Positions 1-6,747 of a DNA stretch of 8,939 bases are shown piece by piece. The stretch's first letter is position 1. Every line of letters starts with the position of its first letter. The notes beneath the pieces are model-generated. The model saw only the letters and a list, made by a program, of their open reading frames with translations, did not search any database and was not told where the DNA came from. The DNA is taken from NCBI GenBank assembly GCA_030040495.1, contig JASHTP010000190.1, positions 1 to 8,939 on the forward strand. The letters are read 5' to 3'. The stretch is from Alphaproteobacteria bacterium. GTDB taxonomy: Bacteria; Pseudomonadota; Alphaproteobacteria; ATCC43930; CGMCC-115725. Both the position numbers and the translations under genes were made by a program.

Positions 1-727
1 ACTTGCGCAGCCGCCCCTCGACCATCTTCTCGATGATCGCCTCGGGCTTGCCGCTGGCGCGCGACTGCTCGCGCAGCACGCCGCGCTCGCGCTCGAGCGC
101 CGCCTTGTCGACCGAGGCAACGTCGAGATAGTCGGGCTTGGCCGCGGCGACATGCATGGCGAGCTGCCTGCCGAGCGCACCGAGCTTGCCGGCGTCGCCG
201 GTCGATTCGAGCGCCAGCAGCACGCCGATCTTGCCAAGGCCCGGCGCCAGCGCGTTGTGGACATAGGCGAGGACGGCGCCGTTCTTGACCTCGAGCCGCC
301 GCGCGCGGCGCAGCGCCATGTTCTCGCCGATGGTGGCGATCATGTGGGTAAGCTCGTCGCCCACGTTCCGTCCTGTGCCAGGAAAGGCGGCGCGCTTCAG
401 CGCCTCGATATCCTCACCAGTGGTGAGCGCGAGCTCGGTCACGGTGCGCACGAAGTGCTGGAAGGTCTCGTTGCGGGCGACGAAGTCGGTTTCGGCGTTG
501 ACCTCGACGACGGCGCCGACGGCGCCCCGCGTGGCGACGCCGACCAGCCCTTCGGCGGCAACGCGCCCGGCCTTCTTGGCGGCGGCGCTCAGGCCCTTCT
601 TGCGCAGCCAGTCGATCGCGCCTTCGAGATCGCCGCCCGTCTCGCCCAGCGCGCGCTTGCAGTCCATCATGCCGGCGCCCGTCTTGTCGCGCAGCTCCTT
701 GACCAGCGCAGCGGTGATCTCGGCCAT
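1..727 (-). CDS. tsf: Translation elongation factor EF-Ts, 5' part of the gene (C-terminus outside window)
   Basis: EF-Ts is the cytoplasmic guanine-nucleotide exchange factor that strips GDP from EF-Tu so that it can be reloaded with GTP. Translating the minus strand from the ATG at 727 gives 242 residues that run off the left edge. It begins MAEITAALVKELRDKTGAGM, the UBA-like N-terminal domain, and carries the family signature NAETDFVARN with TDFV at residues 80-83, the same place as in E. coli EF-Ts. The core exchange domain follows. Alphaproteobacterial EF-Ts is usually a little over 300 residues, so roughly the last fifth is missing because of the window edge, not because the gene is damaged. 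The Shine-Dalgarno is modest (GAGAGA about 6 nt upstream). It lies downstream of rpsB, the near-universal rpsB-tsf pairing, across an 82-nt gap that contains a terminator-like hairpin. Identification is secure. Confidence 0.97.
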   Translation of the reverse strand, partial: MAEITAALVKELRDKTGAGMMDCKRALGETGGDLEGAIDWLRKKGLSAAAKKAGRVAAEGLVGVATRGAVGAVVEVNAETDFVARNETFQHFVRTVTELALTTGEDIEALKRAAFPGTGRNVGDELTHMIATIGENMALRRARRLEVKNGAVLAYVHNALAPGLGKIGVLLALESTGDAGKLGALGRQLAMHVAAAKPDYLDVASVDKAALERERGVLREQSRASGKPEAIIEKMVEGRLRK

Positions 728-755
728 GGTATCTCTCGCTTTCCCAAAGTTGTCC

Positions 756-785
756 TAAAAGAACGGCGGCAGAAGCCGCCGCCGT
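756..785 (-). terminator. Attenuator-like hairpin with U-tract between rpsB and tsf
   Basis: Read on the minus strand, a perfect 8-bp inverted repeat, ACGGCGGC (785-778) and GCCGCCGT (770-763), encloses a 7-nt loop and is followed directly by TCTTTTA. This is the form of a weak intrinsic terminator. It sits between the rpsB stop (810) and the tsf start (727). A second GC-rich inverted repeat (CCCC/GGGG) lies right after the rpsB stop at about 793-808. Partial termination here would lower tsf mRNA relative to rpsB; that role is inferred from position and shape only. Confidence 0.5.
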
Positions 786-809
786 CCTCGATCCCCCCGG
801 CGGCGGGGC

Positions 810-1598
810 TTACGCCGTCGCCTGTTCCTCCGAACCGGTTTCGGCCTCCGCCGGCGGCAGCTCGGCGGGCAGCTCCGCCTGCTCGCCGATGTCGGCGCCG
901 GAGCCGGCGAGCTCCGCCTGGAGGCCGTCGAGCACGGCGCCGGCGATCAGATCGCAGTAGAGGTGGATGGCGCGCATGGCGTCGTCATTGCCGGGGATCG
1001 GGAAGGCGATGCCGTCGGGCGAGGAATTGCTGTCGAGCACCGCCACCACCGGGACCTTGAGCTTGTTCGCCTCCTGGACGGCGATCGCCTCCTTGTTGGT
1101 GTCGATGATGAACAGGATGTCGGGCAGCCCGCCCATCTCCTTGATGCCGCCGAGCGCGCGCTCGAGCTTGTCGCGATCGCGGGTCAGCTCCAACAGCTCG
1201 CGCTTGGTGAGCCCGCTGCCCGGCTGGCCGATCCGCTCGTCGAGCTCTTTGAGGCGCTTGATCGACTGTGAGATGGTCTTGAAGTTGGTCAGCATGCCAC
1301 CGAGCCAGCGGTGGTTGACGTAGTACTGGCCGCAGCGCTTGGCCGCGTCGGCGATCGCCTCTTGCGCCTGGCGCTTGGTGCCGACGAACAGCACGCGCCC
1401 GCCTTGCGCCGCCACATCGCGCACCGACTGCAGGGCGCGGTGCAGCATCGGCACGGTCTGCTCGAGGTCGATGATGTGGACGCCGTTGCGCACGCCGAAG
1501 AGGTAGGGTCCCATCTTCGGGTTCCAGCGCCTTGTATGGTGGCCGAAATGAACGCCGGCTTCCAACAGCTGGCGCATGGTGAAATCGGGTATGGACAT
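810..1598 (-). CDS. rpsB: 30S ribosomal protein S2 (uS2)
   Basis: S2 is a late-assembling protein of the small ribosomal subunit that helps anchor S1 and holds the head-body junction. The 262-residue product shows the S2 signatures along its length: FGHHTRRWNPKMGPYLFG near residues 18-35, GVHIIDLEQT (39-48), HRWLGGMLTN (96-105), ILFIIDTNKE (161-170) and SPDGIAFPIPGNDDA (193-207). The last about 35 residues form an acidic, low-complexity tail rich in Glu, Ala and Pro, longer than in E. coli S2 but common in alphaproteobacteria. The start at 1598 is chosen because GGAGAAGGA lies 4-9 nt upstream and the N-terminus (MSIPDFTMRQLLEAGVHFGH) matches the family. The gene has its own promoter and a 5' leader able to fold, and it precedes tsf. 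In E. coli, S2 represses its own rpsB-tsf mRNA; whether that happens here cannot be seen directly. Confidence 0.98.
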   Translation of the reverse strand: MSIPDFTMRQLLEAGVHFGHHTRRWNPKMGPYLFGVRNGVHIIDLEQTVPMLHRALQSVRDVAAQGGRVLFVGTKRQAQEAIADAAKRCGQYYVNHRWLGGMLTNFKTISQSIKRLKELDERIGQPGSGLTKRELLELTRDRDKLERALGGIKEMGGLPDILFIIDTNKEAIAVQEANKLKVPVVAVLDSNSSPDGIAFPIPGNDDAMRAIHLYCDLIAGAVLDGLQAELAGSGADIGEQAELPAELPPAEAETGSEEQATA

Positions 1599-1715
1599 GC
1601 GATCCTTCTCCGGTTGAGCCGCCGCGGGGGATCATCGGCCGGCGGCCGACACCGGAGCGGCTGCTTTCGCCAAAGGCAAAAGCCGCCGCGTCCCCGCGTG
1701 AGGTTTGCTTAAGAG
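1599..1715 (-). promoter_or_regulatory. Structured 5' leader of rpsB, candidate S2-responsive element
   Basis: The predicted transcript leader of about 115 nt contains two stem-loops when read on the minus strand. One, at 1686-1657, pairs GCGGCT with AGCCGC and, after small bulges, TTTGCC with GGC-AAA around a 3-nt loop. The other, at 1649-1635, is TCGGCC-GCC-GGCCGA. In addition GATCC (1633-1629) can pair with GGATC (1605-1601), which contains part of the Shine-Dalgarno, so an alternative fold could mask the ribosome site. S2 autogenous control is established in E. coli; its occurrence here is an inference from these repeats. Confidence 0.4.
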
Positions 1716-1721
1716 CGCCCT

Positions 1722-1750
1722 TAAATAGGGCCCCGGAGGCGATTTGGCAA
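1722..1750 (-). promoter_or_regulatory. Sigma70-type promoter of rpsB-tsf
   Basis: On the minus strand TTGCCA (1750-1745) and TATTTA (1727-1722) are separated by exactly 17 nt, a good housekeeping -35/-10 pair with optimal spacing. The predicted start is near 1715, about 117 nt upstream of the rpsB ATG. The discriminator just after the -10 is GC-rich (AGGGCGCT), a property linked in proteobacteria to stringent (ppGpp/DksA) repression of ribosomal promoters. The promoter lies only 35 nt past the stop codon of the PilZ gene, so rpsB need not depend on readthrough. Confidence 0.65.
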
Positions 1751-1755
1751 GCCCG

Positions 1756-1775
1756 AAAGGCGCGCCCCGCGCGCC
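1756..1775 (-). terminator. Possible weak terminator after the PilZ gene
   Basis: Read on the minus strand, GGCGCG (1775-1770), a CGGGG loop and CGCGCC (1764-1759) form a short GC stem followed by TTT. It begins 10 nt after the PilZ stop codon and ends just before the rpsB -35 box, which is where a terminator separating the two units would be expected. The U-run is only three long, so termination would be inefficient at best. Confidence 0.35.
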
Positions 1776-1784
1776 CGCCGGAGG

Positions 1785-2537
1785 TCAGTGGAGCGGCACT
1801 TTGGTGGTTCTCACCATGCGCTCGTTGCGGTCGTTGTCGGAAGGCCCAAGATGATGAATATCTAGGCACTTGGCCTGCGCTGCTGAGGCTACGCTCAAGC
1901 TGAAATCGACCTGGTTGGTCGAGCCGCCGACCTTGTCCAGCAGGTTGGCGCAGCTGTGCTGGTCGCTGGCGCCGCCATTGAGCACCAGCAACGGCGACGC
2001 TTCCTTGGCCGGAAAGGAGCGCGCGACCACCACCGAGCCGCCGATCAAGGCGCCGAGGCCGGCGACGAAGGCGGCGGCCAGTAGCGTCACCCGCCGACGC
2101 GGCACAGCCGAGGACAAGCTCGTGCCGGCGGCAGGTGGCGCCGCGGCCGGCGGCGGCGGCGGCCTGGCCGCGTCGCCATCGGCCGACTCCGCCGGGAGCC
2201 TCTGTTGGATGCGCGCTGCCACCTCGTCCGGCGCCAGGAGGAATTGCAGCCCGGCCTCGCCTTCGCGCTGCCAGACCACCTTGGCGCCGAGCTCGTCGAG
2301 CTGCTTCAGCACCAGCGTCAGCTCATCGCCGGTCGCCACCGGTGCATCGAACTTGATGCGCGCGCCGCCGGGCGAGAGATCGACGATCATGCCCTCGAAG
2401 CGCTGGCCGCGCACCTCGACAGTCGCGGCCCACAGCAGCCGCTTGCGCTCGAAGCGCCGCCGCTCCTTCAGTCGCTCGCCGAAATCGCTGACCTGCTTCA
2501 GCAGGTCCTTGGCATCGGTAATCCGATCGTCGGGCAT
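1785..2537 (-). CDS. PilZ-domain single-pass membrane protein with predicted periplasmic C-terminal domain
   Basis: This 250-residue protein has a PilZ domain at residues about 25-112. It carries both cyclic-di-GMP-binding signatures: the RxxxR arginines (R27 and R31 in ERRRFERKR) and D53-x-S55-x-x-G58 in DLSPGGARIKF. Binding is therefore plausible. A proline- and alanine-rich linker (about 125-138) leads to a basic patch, PRRR, and one hydrophobic helix at about 149-172. The last about 75 residues follow; they hold two cysteines (C196 and C224) and match nothing I recognise. The positive charges before the helix predict a cytoplasmic PilZ domain and a periplasmic tail, so the protein could carry a cyclic-di-GMP signal across the inner membrane or tether a partner there. 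The start at 2537 has AGGA and GAGG just upstream. It appears monocistronic, between the dnaE-cupin unit and rpsB. The PilZ call is firm; the physiological role is unknown. Confidence 0.88.
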   Translation of the reverse strand: MPDDRITDAKDLLKQVSDFGERLKERRRFERKRLLWAATVEVRGQRFEGMIVDLSPGGARIKFDAPVATGDELTLVLKQLDELGAKVVWQREGEAGLQFLLAPDEVAARIQQRLPAESADGDAARPPPPPAAAPPAAGTSLSSAVPRRRVTLLAAAFVAGLGALIGGSVVVARSFPAKEASPLLVLNGGASDQHSCANLLDKVGGSTNQVDFSLSVASAAQAKCLDIHHLGPSDNDRNERMVRTTKVPLH

Positions 2538-2597
2538 CCTCTGGTCCTCGCGGGCAGCCGGGTGCGATGGCGCCGTTTCAAGGCGACGAACTTTAGC

Positions 2598-2612
2598 CGG
2601 TAATTCTTACCG
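2598..2612. promoter_or_regulatory. 15-bp dyad, candidate operator upstream of the PilZ gene
   Basis: A perfect interrupted palindrome, CGGTAA-TTC-TTACCG, lies 61-75 nt upstream of the PilZ start codon. It sits in a stretch far more AT-rich than the rest of the window (47 G or C in the 110 bases of 2621-2730, 43%). Six-base arms with a 3-nt spacer suit a dimeric DNA-binding regulator. I could not find a convincing -35/-10 pair around it, and I do not recognise the cognate factor. Confidence 0.4.
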
Positions 2613-2734
2613 TTTGCTACCAAAAATGGCACAGATTCCAGAAATCGCCAAGGATTGTCTTAAAACACGCGAAGACTTTCCCGAGCATAGAGCCCAGAGA
2701 ACCTTTGCGTTTTATTTAGGTCAAATTGTCGAAA

Positions 2735-3163
2735 TCAACGTTTCGGCTCGGTCTGCCGCTTGAGCTCGACCGGACGCTGCTCCTTGCCGGCGCTGCGGGT
2801 GATGGCCAGCAGGTTGGCGGGCTTCTGCACGATGACGCGGTGCCAGACGCCGCGCGGCACGATGCAGGCGTTGTTCGGCCGCAAGCTGATGGTGCGCTCG
2901 CTATCGCCCACCTCGACCATGATGTCGACGGCGCCCGACAGCAGGTAGAGCAGCGCGTCGCCGTTGGGGTGCCGCTCCCAGTTCGCCCAGTCCCGCACCT
3001 GCGCCGCGCTCCACACCAGGTGCCCTTCGGCAAGCTCGGCCTGGCCGGCGAAACGCGCCCAGAAATCGGGTCCCGCCTCGACCGGCACGGCAGCGCCGTT
3101 GTCTTTCAGCTGGACATAGGTGCCGCCCAGCTCGAACACGATCTTCTTCTTGGCGTCGACCAT
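2735..3163 (-). CDS. Small single-domain cupin protein of unknown substrate
   Basis: The 142-residue product is a single cupin (double-stranded beta-helix) domain at about residues 50-125. The first cupin motif is recognisable as WERHPNGDALLYLLSG (62-77) and the second as PNNACIVPRGVWH (96-108). Candidate metal ligands are H65 and H108. The usual first histidine of the HxH pair is replaced by E63, and the motif-1 glutamate falls at D69 or A70. Metal binding may therefore be altered or absent, and no enzymatic activity can be assigned. No signal peptide is visible, so it is probably cytoplasmic. The ATG at 3163 follows GGGGGAAAG, a usable ribosome site, and lies only 18 nt after the dnaE stop, so the two are likely co-transcribed. 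Its C-terminus is basic (KRQTEPKR). The cupin fold is clear; a regulatory, sugar-binding or small-molecule-binding role is guesswork. Confidence 0.85.
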   Translation of the reverse strand: MVDAKKKIVFELGGTYVQLKDNGAAVPVEAGPDFWARFAGQAELAEGHLVWSAAQVRDWANWERHPNGDALLYLLSGAVDIMVEVGDSERTISLRPNNACIVPRGVWHRVIVQKPANLLAITRSAGKEQRPVELKRQTEPKR

Positions 3164-3181
3164 GCTTTCCCCCGGATTGGC

Positions 3182-6100
3182 TTAGACATCGTGCACATCG
3201 AGGATGCCGGGCAGTGATTTCACCGCCGCGCGCACCCGTGGGCTGATCTTGAATCCGCCCGGCAGCAGCACCTCCACCTCGCGCGCCGGCGGCACCGGCA
3301 CCACCACCGTGACCCGTCCGCGCCCGCCGCTCTCGCGCTGCATCAGGCCGCGCAGCGGCGGCAGCGCGTCGCCCTCGCCGAGAAATACCTTGAGCCCGGC
3401 AGCGGCGTGCGCGACGACCCCGTCCAGCGACTCGGCGCGCTGCGCGGTGAGGCGCAGCGTCTCCTCCTCGGCACGGACATCGACATGGACCAGCAGCGGC
3501 TGGCCGCCGTCGAGGAGCGGCCGGACCTGGCTCAGCACCTCGGAGAACATCATCACCTCGAAGACGCCGCTCGCGTCGGAGAGCTGCACGAAGGCAAAGC
3601 GATTGCCGCGCGCCGAAGTGCGCTCCTTGCGGCCGATCACGACGCCGGCAAGCTTGAAGCGGGTCGGGCCGCCGGCGGCGAGCCGGAGCGGCAGATCGGC
3701 AAAACGCAACACGCCGACGCGCTCGAGACTCTGGCCGTAGGCGTCGAGCGGGTGGCTCGAGAGATAGAAGCCGATGGCGTCGAACTCGTGCTGCAGCCGC
3801 TCGATCGGGGCCCAGTCCTGCACCGCCAGCAAGCCCGAACCGCGCGCCGCGGGCTCATCGCGTTCGCCGAACAGATTGACCTGTCGGCTCTCGCGCTCGC
3901 TGGCGGCGGCGGCCGCATGGCGCAGCAGCAGCTCGCAGGCGGCGAAGGTCTGCGCCCGGTTGCGGTTGAGGCCGTCGAACGCCCCCGCCTTGGCGAGGCA
4001 TTCGAACTGGCGCCGGTTGAAGCTCTTGACGTCGAGGCGGCGCGCCAGGTCGAAGAGGTCGCGGAACGGCCCTCCCAGGGCGCGCTCCTCGACGAGCTGC
4101 CGCATCGCCTGGGCGCCCACGCCCTTGACCGCGGCCAGCGCATAGCGGATTGCCATGCCTTGCGGCGTCGCCTCGACCGAGAACTCGACCGCGGAGCGGT
4201 TGATGTCGGGCGGCAGCAGCCTGATGCCGAGCCGGTCGCACTCGCCGCGGAAGACGTTGAGCTTGTCGGTGTTGCCGAGGTCGAGGGTCATCAGCGCCGC
4301 CAGGAACTCGACCGGGTGATTGGCCTTCAGATAGGCGGTCTGGTAGGCGACGACGGCATAGGCGGCGGCATGCGACTTGTTGAAGCCGTAGCCGGCGAAT
4401 TTCGCCACTTGGTCGAAAATATGCTCAGCGACGCGCTCGGCGACGCCGCGCGCGATCGCGCCGTCGATGAAGGCCTTGCGCTGCGCCTCCATCTCCGCCT
4501 TGATCTTCTTGCCCATGGCGCGGCGCAGCAGATCGGCGCCGCCCAGCGAATAGCCGCTGAGCACCTGCGCGATCTGCATCACCTGCTCCTGGTAGATCAT
4601 GATCCCGTGCGTCTCGGCGAGGATCGGCTCGAGCGACGGGTGGAGCCAGTCTGGCCGCTCCTCGCCGTGCTTCACCGCGATGTAGCGCGGGATGTTCTCC
4701 ATCGGGCCGGGGCGGTAGAGCGCGACCACCGCGATGATGTCCTCGAAGCGGTCGGGCCTGAGCTTGCGCAGCATGTCGCGCATGCCGGCGCCTTCGAGCT
4801 GGAACACGCCCACCGTGTCGCCGCGGCCGAGCAGCTCGTAGGTCGGAGCATCGTCGAGCGGCAGCGCCGTAAGATCGAGCTCAATGCCGCGCGCGCGCAG
4901 CAGGTCGAGCGCGCGCGCCAGCACTGTCAGCGTCTTGAGGCCGAGGAAGTCGAACTTCACCAGCCCCGCCAGCTCGACATATTTGAGGTTGAACTGAGTC
5001 GCCGGCATGTCGGAGCGCGGGTCGCGGTAGAGCGGCACCAGCTCGTCGAGCGGCCGGTCGCCGATGACCACGCCCGCGGCGTGGGTCGAGGCGTGGCGGT
5101 AGAGGCCCTCGAGCTTGAGCGCGATGGCGATGAGGCGCGCCACGCTCTCGTCCTCGTCGCGCAGCTGCTGCAGCTGCGGCTCGCCCTCGATCGCCTGCTG
5201 CAGCTTGACCGGGTTGGCGGGGTTGTAGGGCACCAGCTTGCACAGCCGGTCGACCTGGCCGTAAGGCATCTCCAGCACGCGGCCGACGTCGCGCAGCACG
5301 GCGCGCGCCTGGAGCGTGCCGAAGGTGATGATCTGCGCCACGCGGTCGCGGCCATACTTCTCCTGCACGTGGCGGATGACTTCGTCTCGGCGGTCCTGGC
5401 AGAAATCGATGTCGAAATCCGGCATCGAGACGCGCTCGGGATTGAGAAAGCGCTCGAACAGCAGGCCGAAGCGCAGGGGATCGAGGTCGGTGATGGTGAG
5501 CGACCAGGCGACGACCGAGCCGGCGCCGGAGCCGCGTCCGGGTCCGACCGGAATGCCCTCGCCCTTCGCCCACTGGATGAACTCGGCGACGATGAGGAAG
5601 TAGCCGGCAAAGCCCATCTTGATGATCACGTCGAGCTCGAAGGCAAGACGGTCGCGGTAGGGCCGCGCCGCCGCCTCGCGCTCGGCCCCGCTCATCTCCG
5701 GCCGGAAGAGCTGCGCCAGAAGCCGCCGCTCGAGCCCGTCGGCCGCCATGGCGCGCAGCTCTTCCGCCTCGCTGCGGCCGGTATCGGCCGCGAAAGGCGG
5801 CAGGATCGGCTTGCGCGGCTCGGGCATGTAGCCGCAACGCCGGGCGACGACGAGGGTGTTGTCGACCGCCTCGGGCACGTCGGCAAAGAGCAGGCGCATC
5901 GCCGCCGGCGATTTGAAATGGTGCTGCGGCGTCAGCCGCCGACGGTTCGATTCGCTCACCACCGTGCCCTCGGCGATGCAGAGCAGCACGTCGTGCGCCG
6001 CGTAGAATTCGGGGTCGGCGAAGAACACGCCGTTGGTGGCGACCAGCGGCAGGCCGTGACGGTAGGCGAGATCGACCAGCTCCGGTTCGATGCGGTCCTC

Positions 6101-6664
6101 GACGGCGAGCCCGTGGCGCATCAATTCGATATAGAGTCGGCCGGGAAACAGCGCCGCTAGTCTGAGCAGCATTGCCTCGGCGGCGGGCGCCTGGCCTTCG
6201 AGCAGCAGCCTGCCGACCGGCCCGGCCGGCCCGCCGGTGAGCAACAGCAATCCCTCGCTTAACCCCTCCAGCGCGGCGATCTCGAGCTGCGGCGGCTCGC
6301 CGCCCTCGGTCTCGAGGAAGGACCTGCTGACCAGCCGCAGCAGGTTGCGATAGCCGCGCTCGTCCTGCACCAGGAGGATCACCGAATCGGGCGGTGGCGC
6401 CGGCCCGGTCCTGACGGCGCGGCCGTTGCCGTCGCCATCGCCACGCCGCAGGCCGAACTCGCAGCCGACGATCGGTTGGACCCCGGCTTCGGCCGCCGCC
6501 TGCGCGAATTCCAGCGCGCCGAAGAGATTGCCGCTGTCGGTGACGGCGAGCGCGGGCATGGCGTGGCGCTTGGCGAGGGCGACCAGCTCCTTCACCTTGA
6601 TCGCACCCGCGGAGAGCGAGTAGGCCGAATGGGCGCGCAAGTGAACGAAGTCGGCGTAGGACAT
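3182..6664 (-). CDS. dnaE: DNA polymerase III alpha subunit, replicative polymerase
   Basis: DnaE is the catalytic 5'-3' polymerase of the replicase. From the ATG at 6664 the product has 1160 residues, the usual length. An N-terminal PHP domain (about 5-275) starts FVHLRAHSAYS. The polymerase core follows with GPGRGSGAGSV (374-384), the catalytic aspartates D418 and D420 in PDFDIDF, and the third, D572, in KFDFLGL. A beta-clamp-binding pentapeptide QVNLF sits at 928-932, and an OB-fold occupies about 1003-1080. PHP metal ligands are changed (R10 within HLRAHS, S44 in VTDSGN), as in polymerases that rely on a separate DnaQ exonuclease, so intrinsic proofreading is unlikely. An ATG at 6682 would add six residues (MCHGDA) but has no Shine-Dalgarno, whereas GGTGA precedes 6664. 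lolD lies upstream, a neighbourhood seen in other alphaproteobacteria, and the cupin gene follows closely. Identification is secure. Confidence 0.98.
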   Translation of the reverse strand: MSYADFVHLRAHSAYSLSAGAIKVKELVALAKRHAMPALAVTDSGNLFGALEFAQAAAEAGVQPIVGCEFGLRRGDGDGNGRAVRTGPAPPPDSVILLVQDERGYRNLLRLVSRSFLETEGGEPPQLEIAALEGLSEGLLLLTGGPAGPVGRLLLEGQAPAAEAMLLRLAALFPGRLYIELMRHGLAVEDRIEPELVDLAYRHGLPLVATNGVFFADPEFYAAHDVLLCIAEGTVVSESNRRRLTPQHHFKSPAAMRLLFADVPEAVDNTLVVARRCGYMPEPRKPILPPFAADTGRSEAEELRAMAADGLERRLLAQLFRPEMSGAEREAAARPYRDRLAFELDVIIKMGFAGYFLIVAEFIQWAKGEGIPVGPGRGSGAGSVVAWSLTITDLDPLRFGLLFERFLNPERVSMPDFDIDFCQDRRDEVIRHVQEKYGRDRVAQIITFGTLQARAVLRDVGRVLEMPYGQVDRLCKLVPYNPANPVKLQQAIEGEPQLQQLRDEDESVARLIAIALKLEGLYRHASTHAAGVVIGDRPLDELVPLYRDPRSDMPATQFNLKYVELAGLVKFDFLGLKTLTVLARALDLLRARGIELDLTALPLDDAPTYELLGRGDTVGVFQLEGAGMRDMLRKLRPDRFEDIIAVVALYRPGPMENIPRYIAVKHGEERPDWLHPSLEPILAETHGIMIYQEQVMQIAQVLSGYSLGGADLLRRAMGKKIKAEMEAQRKAFIDGAIARGVAERVAEHIFDQVAKFAGYGFNKSHAAAYAVVAYQTAYLKANHPVEFLAALMTLDLGNTDKLNVFRGECDRLGIRLLPPDINRSAVEFSVEATPQGMAIRYALAAVKGVGAQAMRQLVEERALGGPFRDLFDLARRLDVKSFNRRQFECLAKAGAFDGLNRNRAQTFAACELLLRHAAAAASERESRQVNLFGERDEPAARGSGLLAVQDWAPIERLQHEFDAIGFYLSSHPLDAYGQSLERVGVLRFADLPLRLAAGGPTRFKLAGVVIGRKERTSARGNRFAFVQLSDASGVFEVMMFSEVLSQVRPLLDGGQPLLVHVDVRAEEETLRLTAQRAESLDGVVAHAAAGLKVFLGEGDALPPLRGLMQRESGGRGRVTVVVPVPPAREVEVLLPGGFKISPRVRAAVKSLPGILDVHDV

Positions 6665-6705
6665 GGCGTCACCATGGCACATGGCCGAAGCGGCGCAAGC
6701 GGATT

Positions 6706-6735
6706 TTCGCGCGCCTGCCGAGTCGGGCGCGCGAA
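6706..6735 (-). other. Strong stem-loop between lolD and dnaE
   Basis: A perfect 10-bp inverted repeat, TTCGCGCGCC and GGCGCGCGAA, encloses a 10-nt loop in the short gap between the lolD stop (6748) and the dnaE start (6664). On the minus strand it is followed by AATCC, with no U-run, so it is not a standard intrinsic terminator. It may be an mRNA-processing or stability element, a Rho-related pause, or part of the dnaE leader. No good sigma70 promoter for dnaE is visible in the gap. Confidence 0.5.
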
Positions 6736-6747
6736 CCGTGGTCCCGG

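Noticed and set aside
152..1060. A 302-codon open frame on the plus strand over tsf and rpsB
   Set aside because: It is antisense to two well-identified genes, and its C-terminal part is an Arg/Pro/Ala-rich run characteristic of a shadow frame.
985..1869. A 294-codon minus-strand frame overlapping rpsB in another frame
   Set aside because: It overlaps rpsB, its promoter and leader, and its product over the rpsB portion is an Arg/Ala/Gln-rich shadow.
2615..2665. Possible sigma54 (GG-N10-GC) or sigma70 promoter near TTGGCG upstream of the PilZ gene
   Set aside because: The GG and GC elements do not fall at the required spacing on either strand, and the best -10 match at 17 nt from TTGGCG is only CATTTT.
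1870..2763. A 297-codon plus-strand frame over the PilZ gene and the intergenic region
   Set aside because: Most of it is antisense to the PilZ gene, with Ser/Arg-rich shadow composition and no family resemblance.
2626..2763. A possible 45-residue small protein on the plus strand (MAQIPEIAKDCLKTRE...) in the AT-rich intergenic region
   Set aside because: There is no Shine-Dalgarno before the ATG, the codon use is AT-rich at third positions unlike every neighbour, and the frame runs into the 3' end of the cupin gene on the other strand.
3407..6160. A 917-codon open frame on the plus strand
   Set aside because: It lies entirely antisense to dnaE, whose motifs and reading frame are certain. 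Its product is a low-complexity mix of Arg, His, Glu, Ala and Val, typical of the complement of a GC-rich gene, with no domain I recognise.
6665..6682. Upstream ATG extending DnaE by six residues (MCHGDA)
   Set aside because: No ribosome-binding site precedes it, while the ATG at 6664 has GGTGA at suitable distance and gives the usual N-terminus (MSYADFVHLR).
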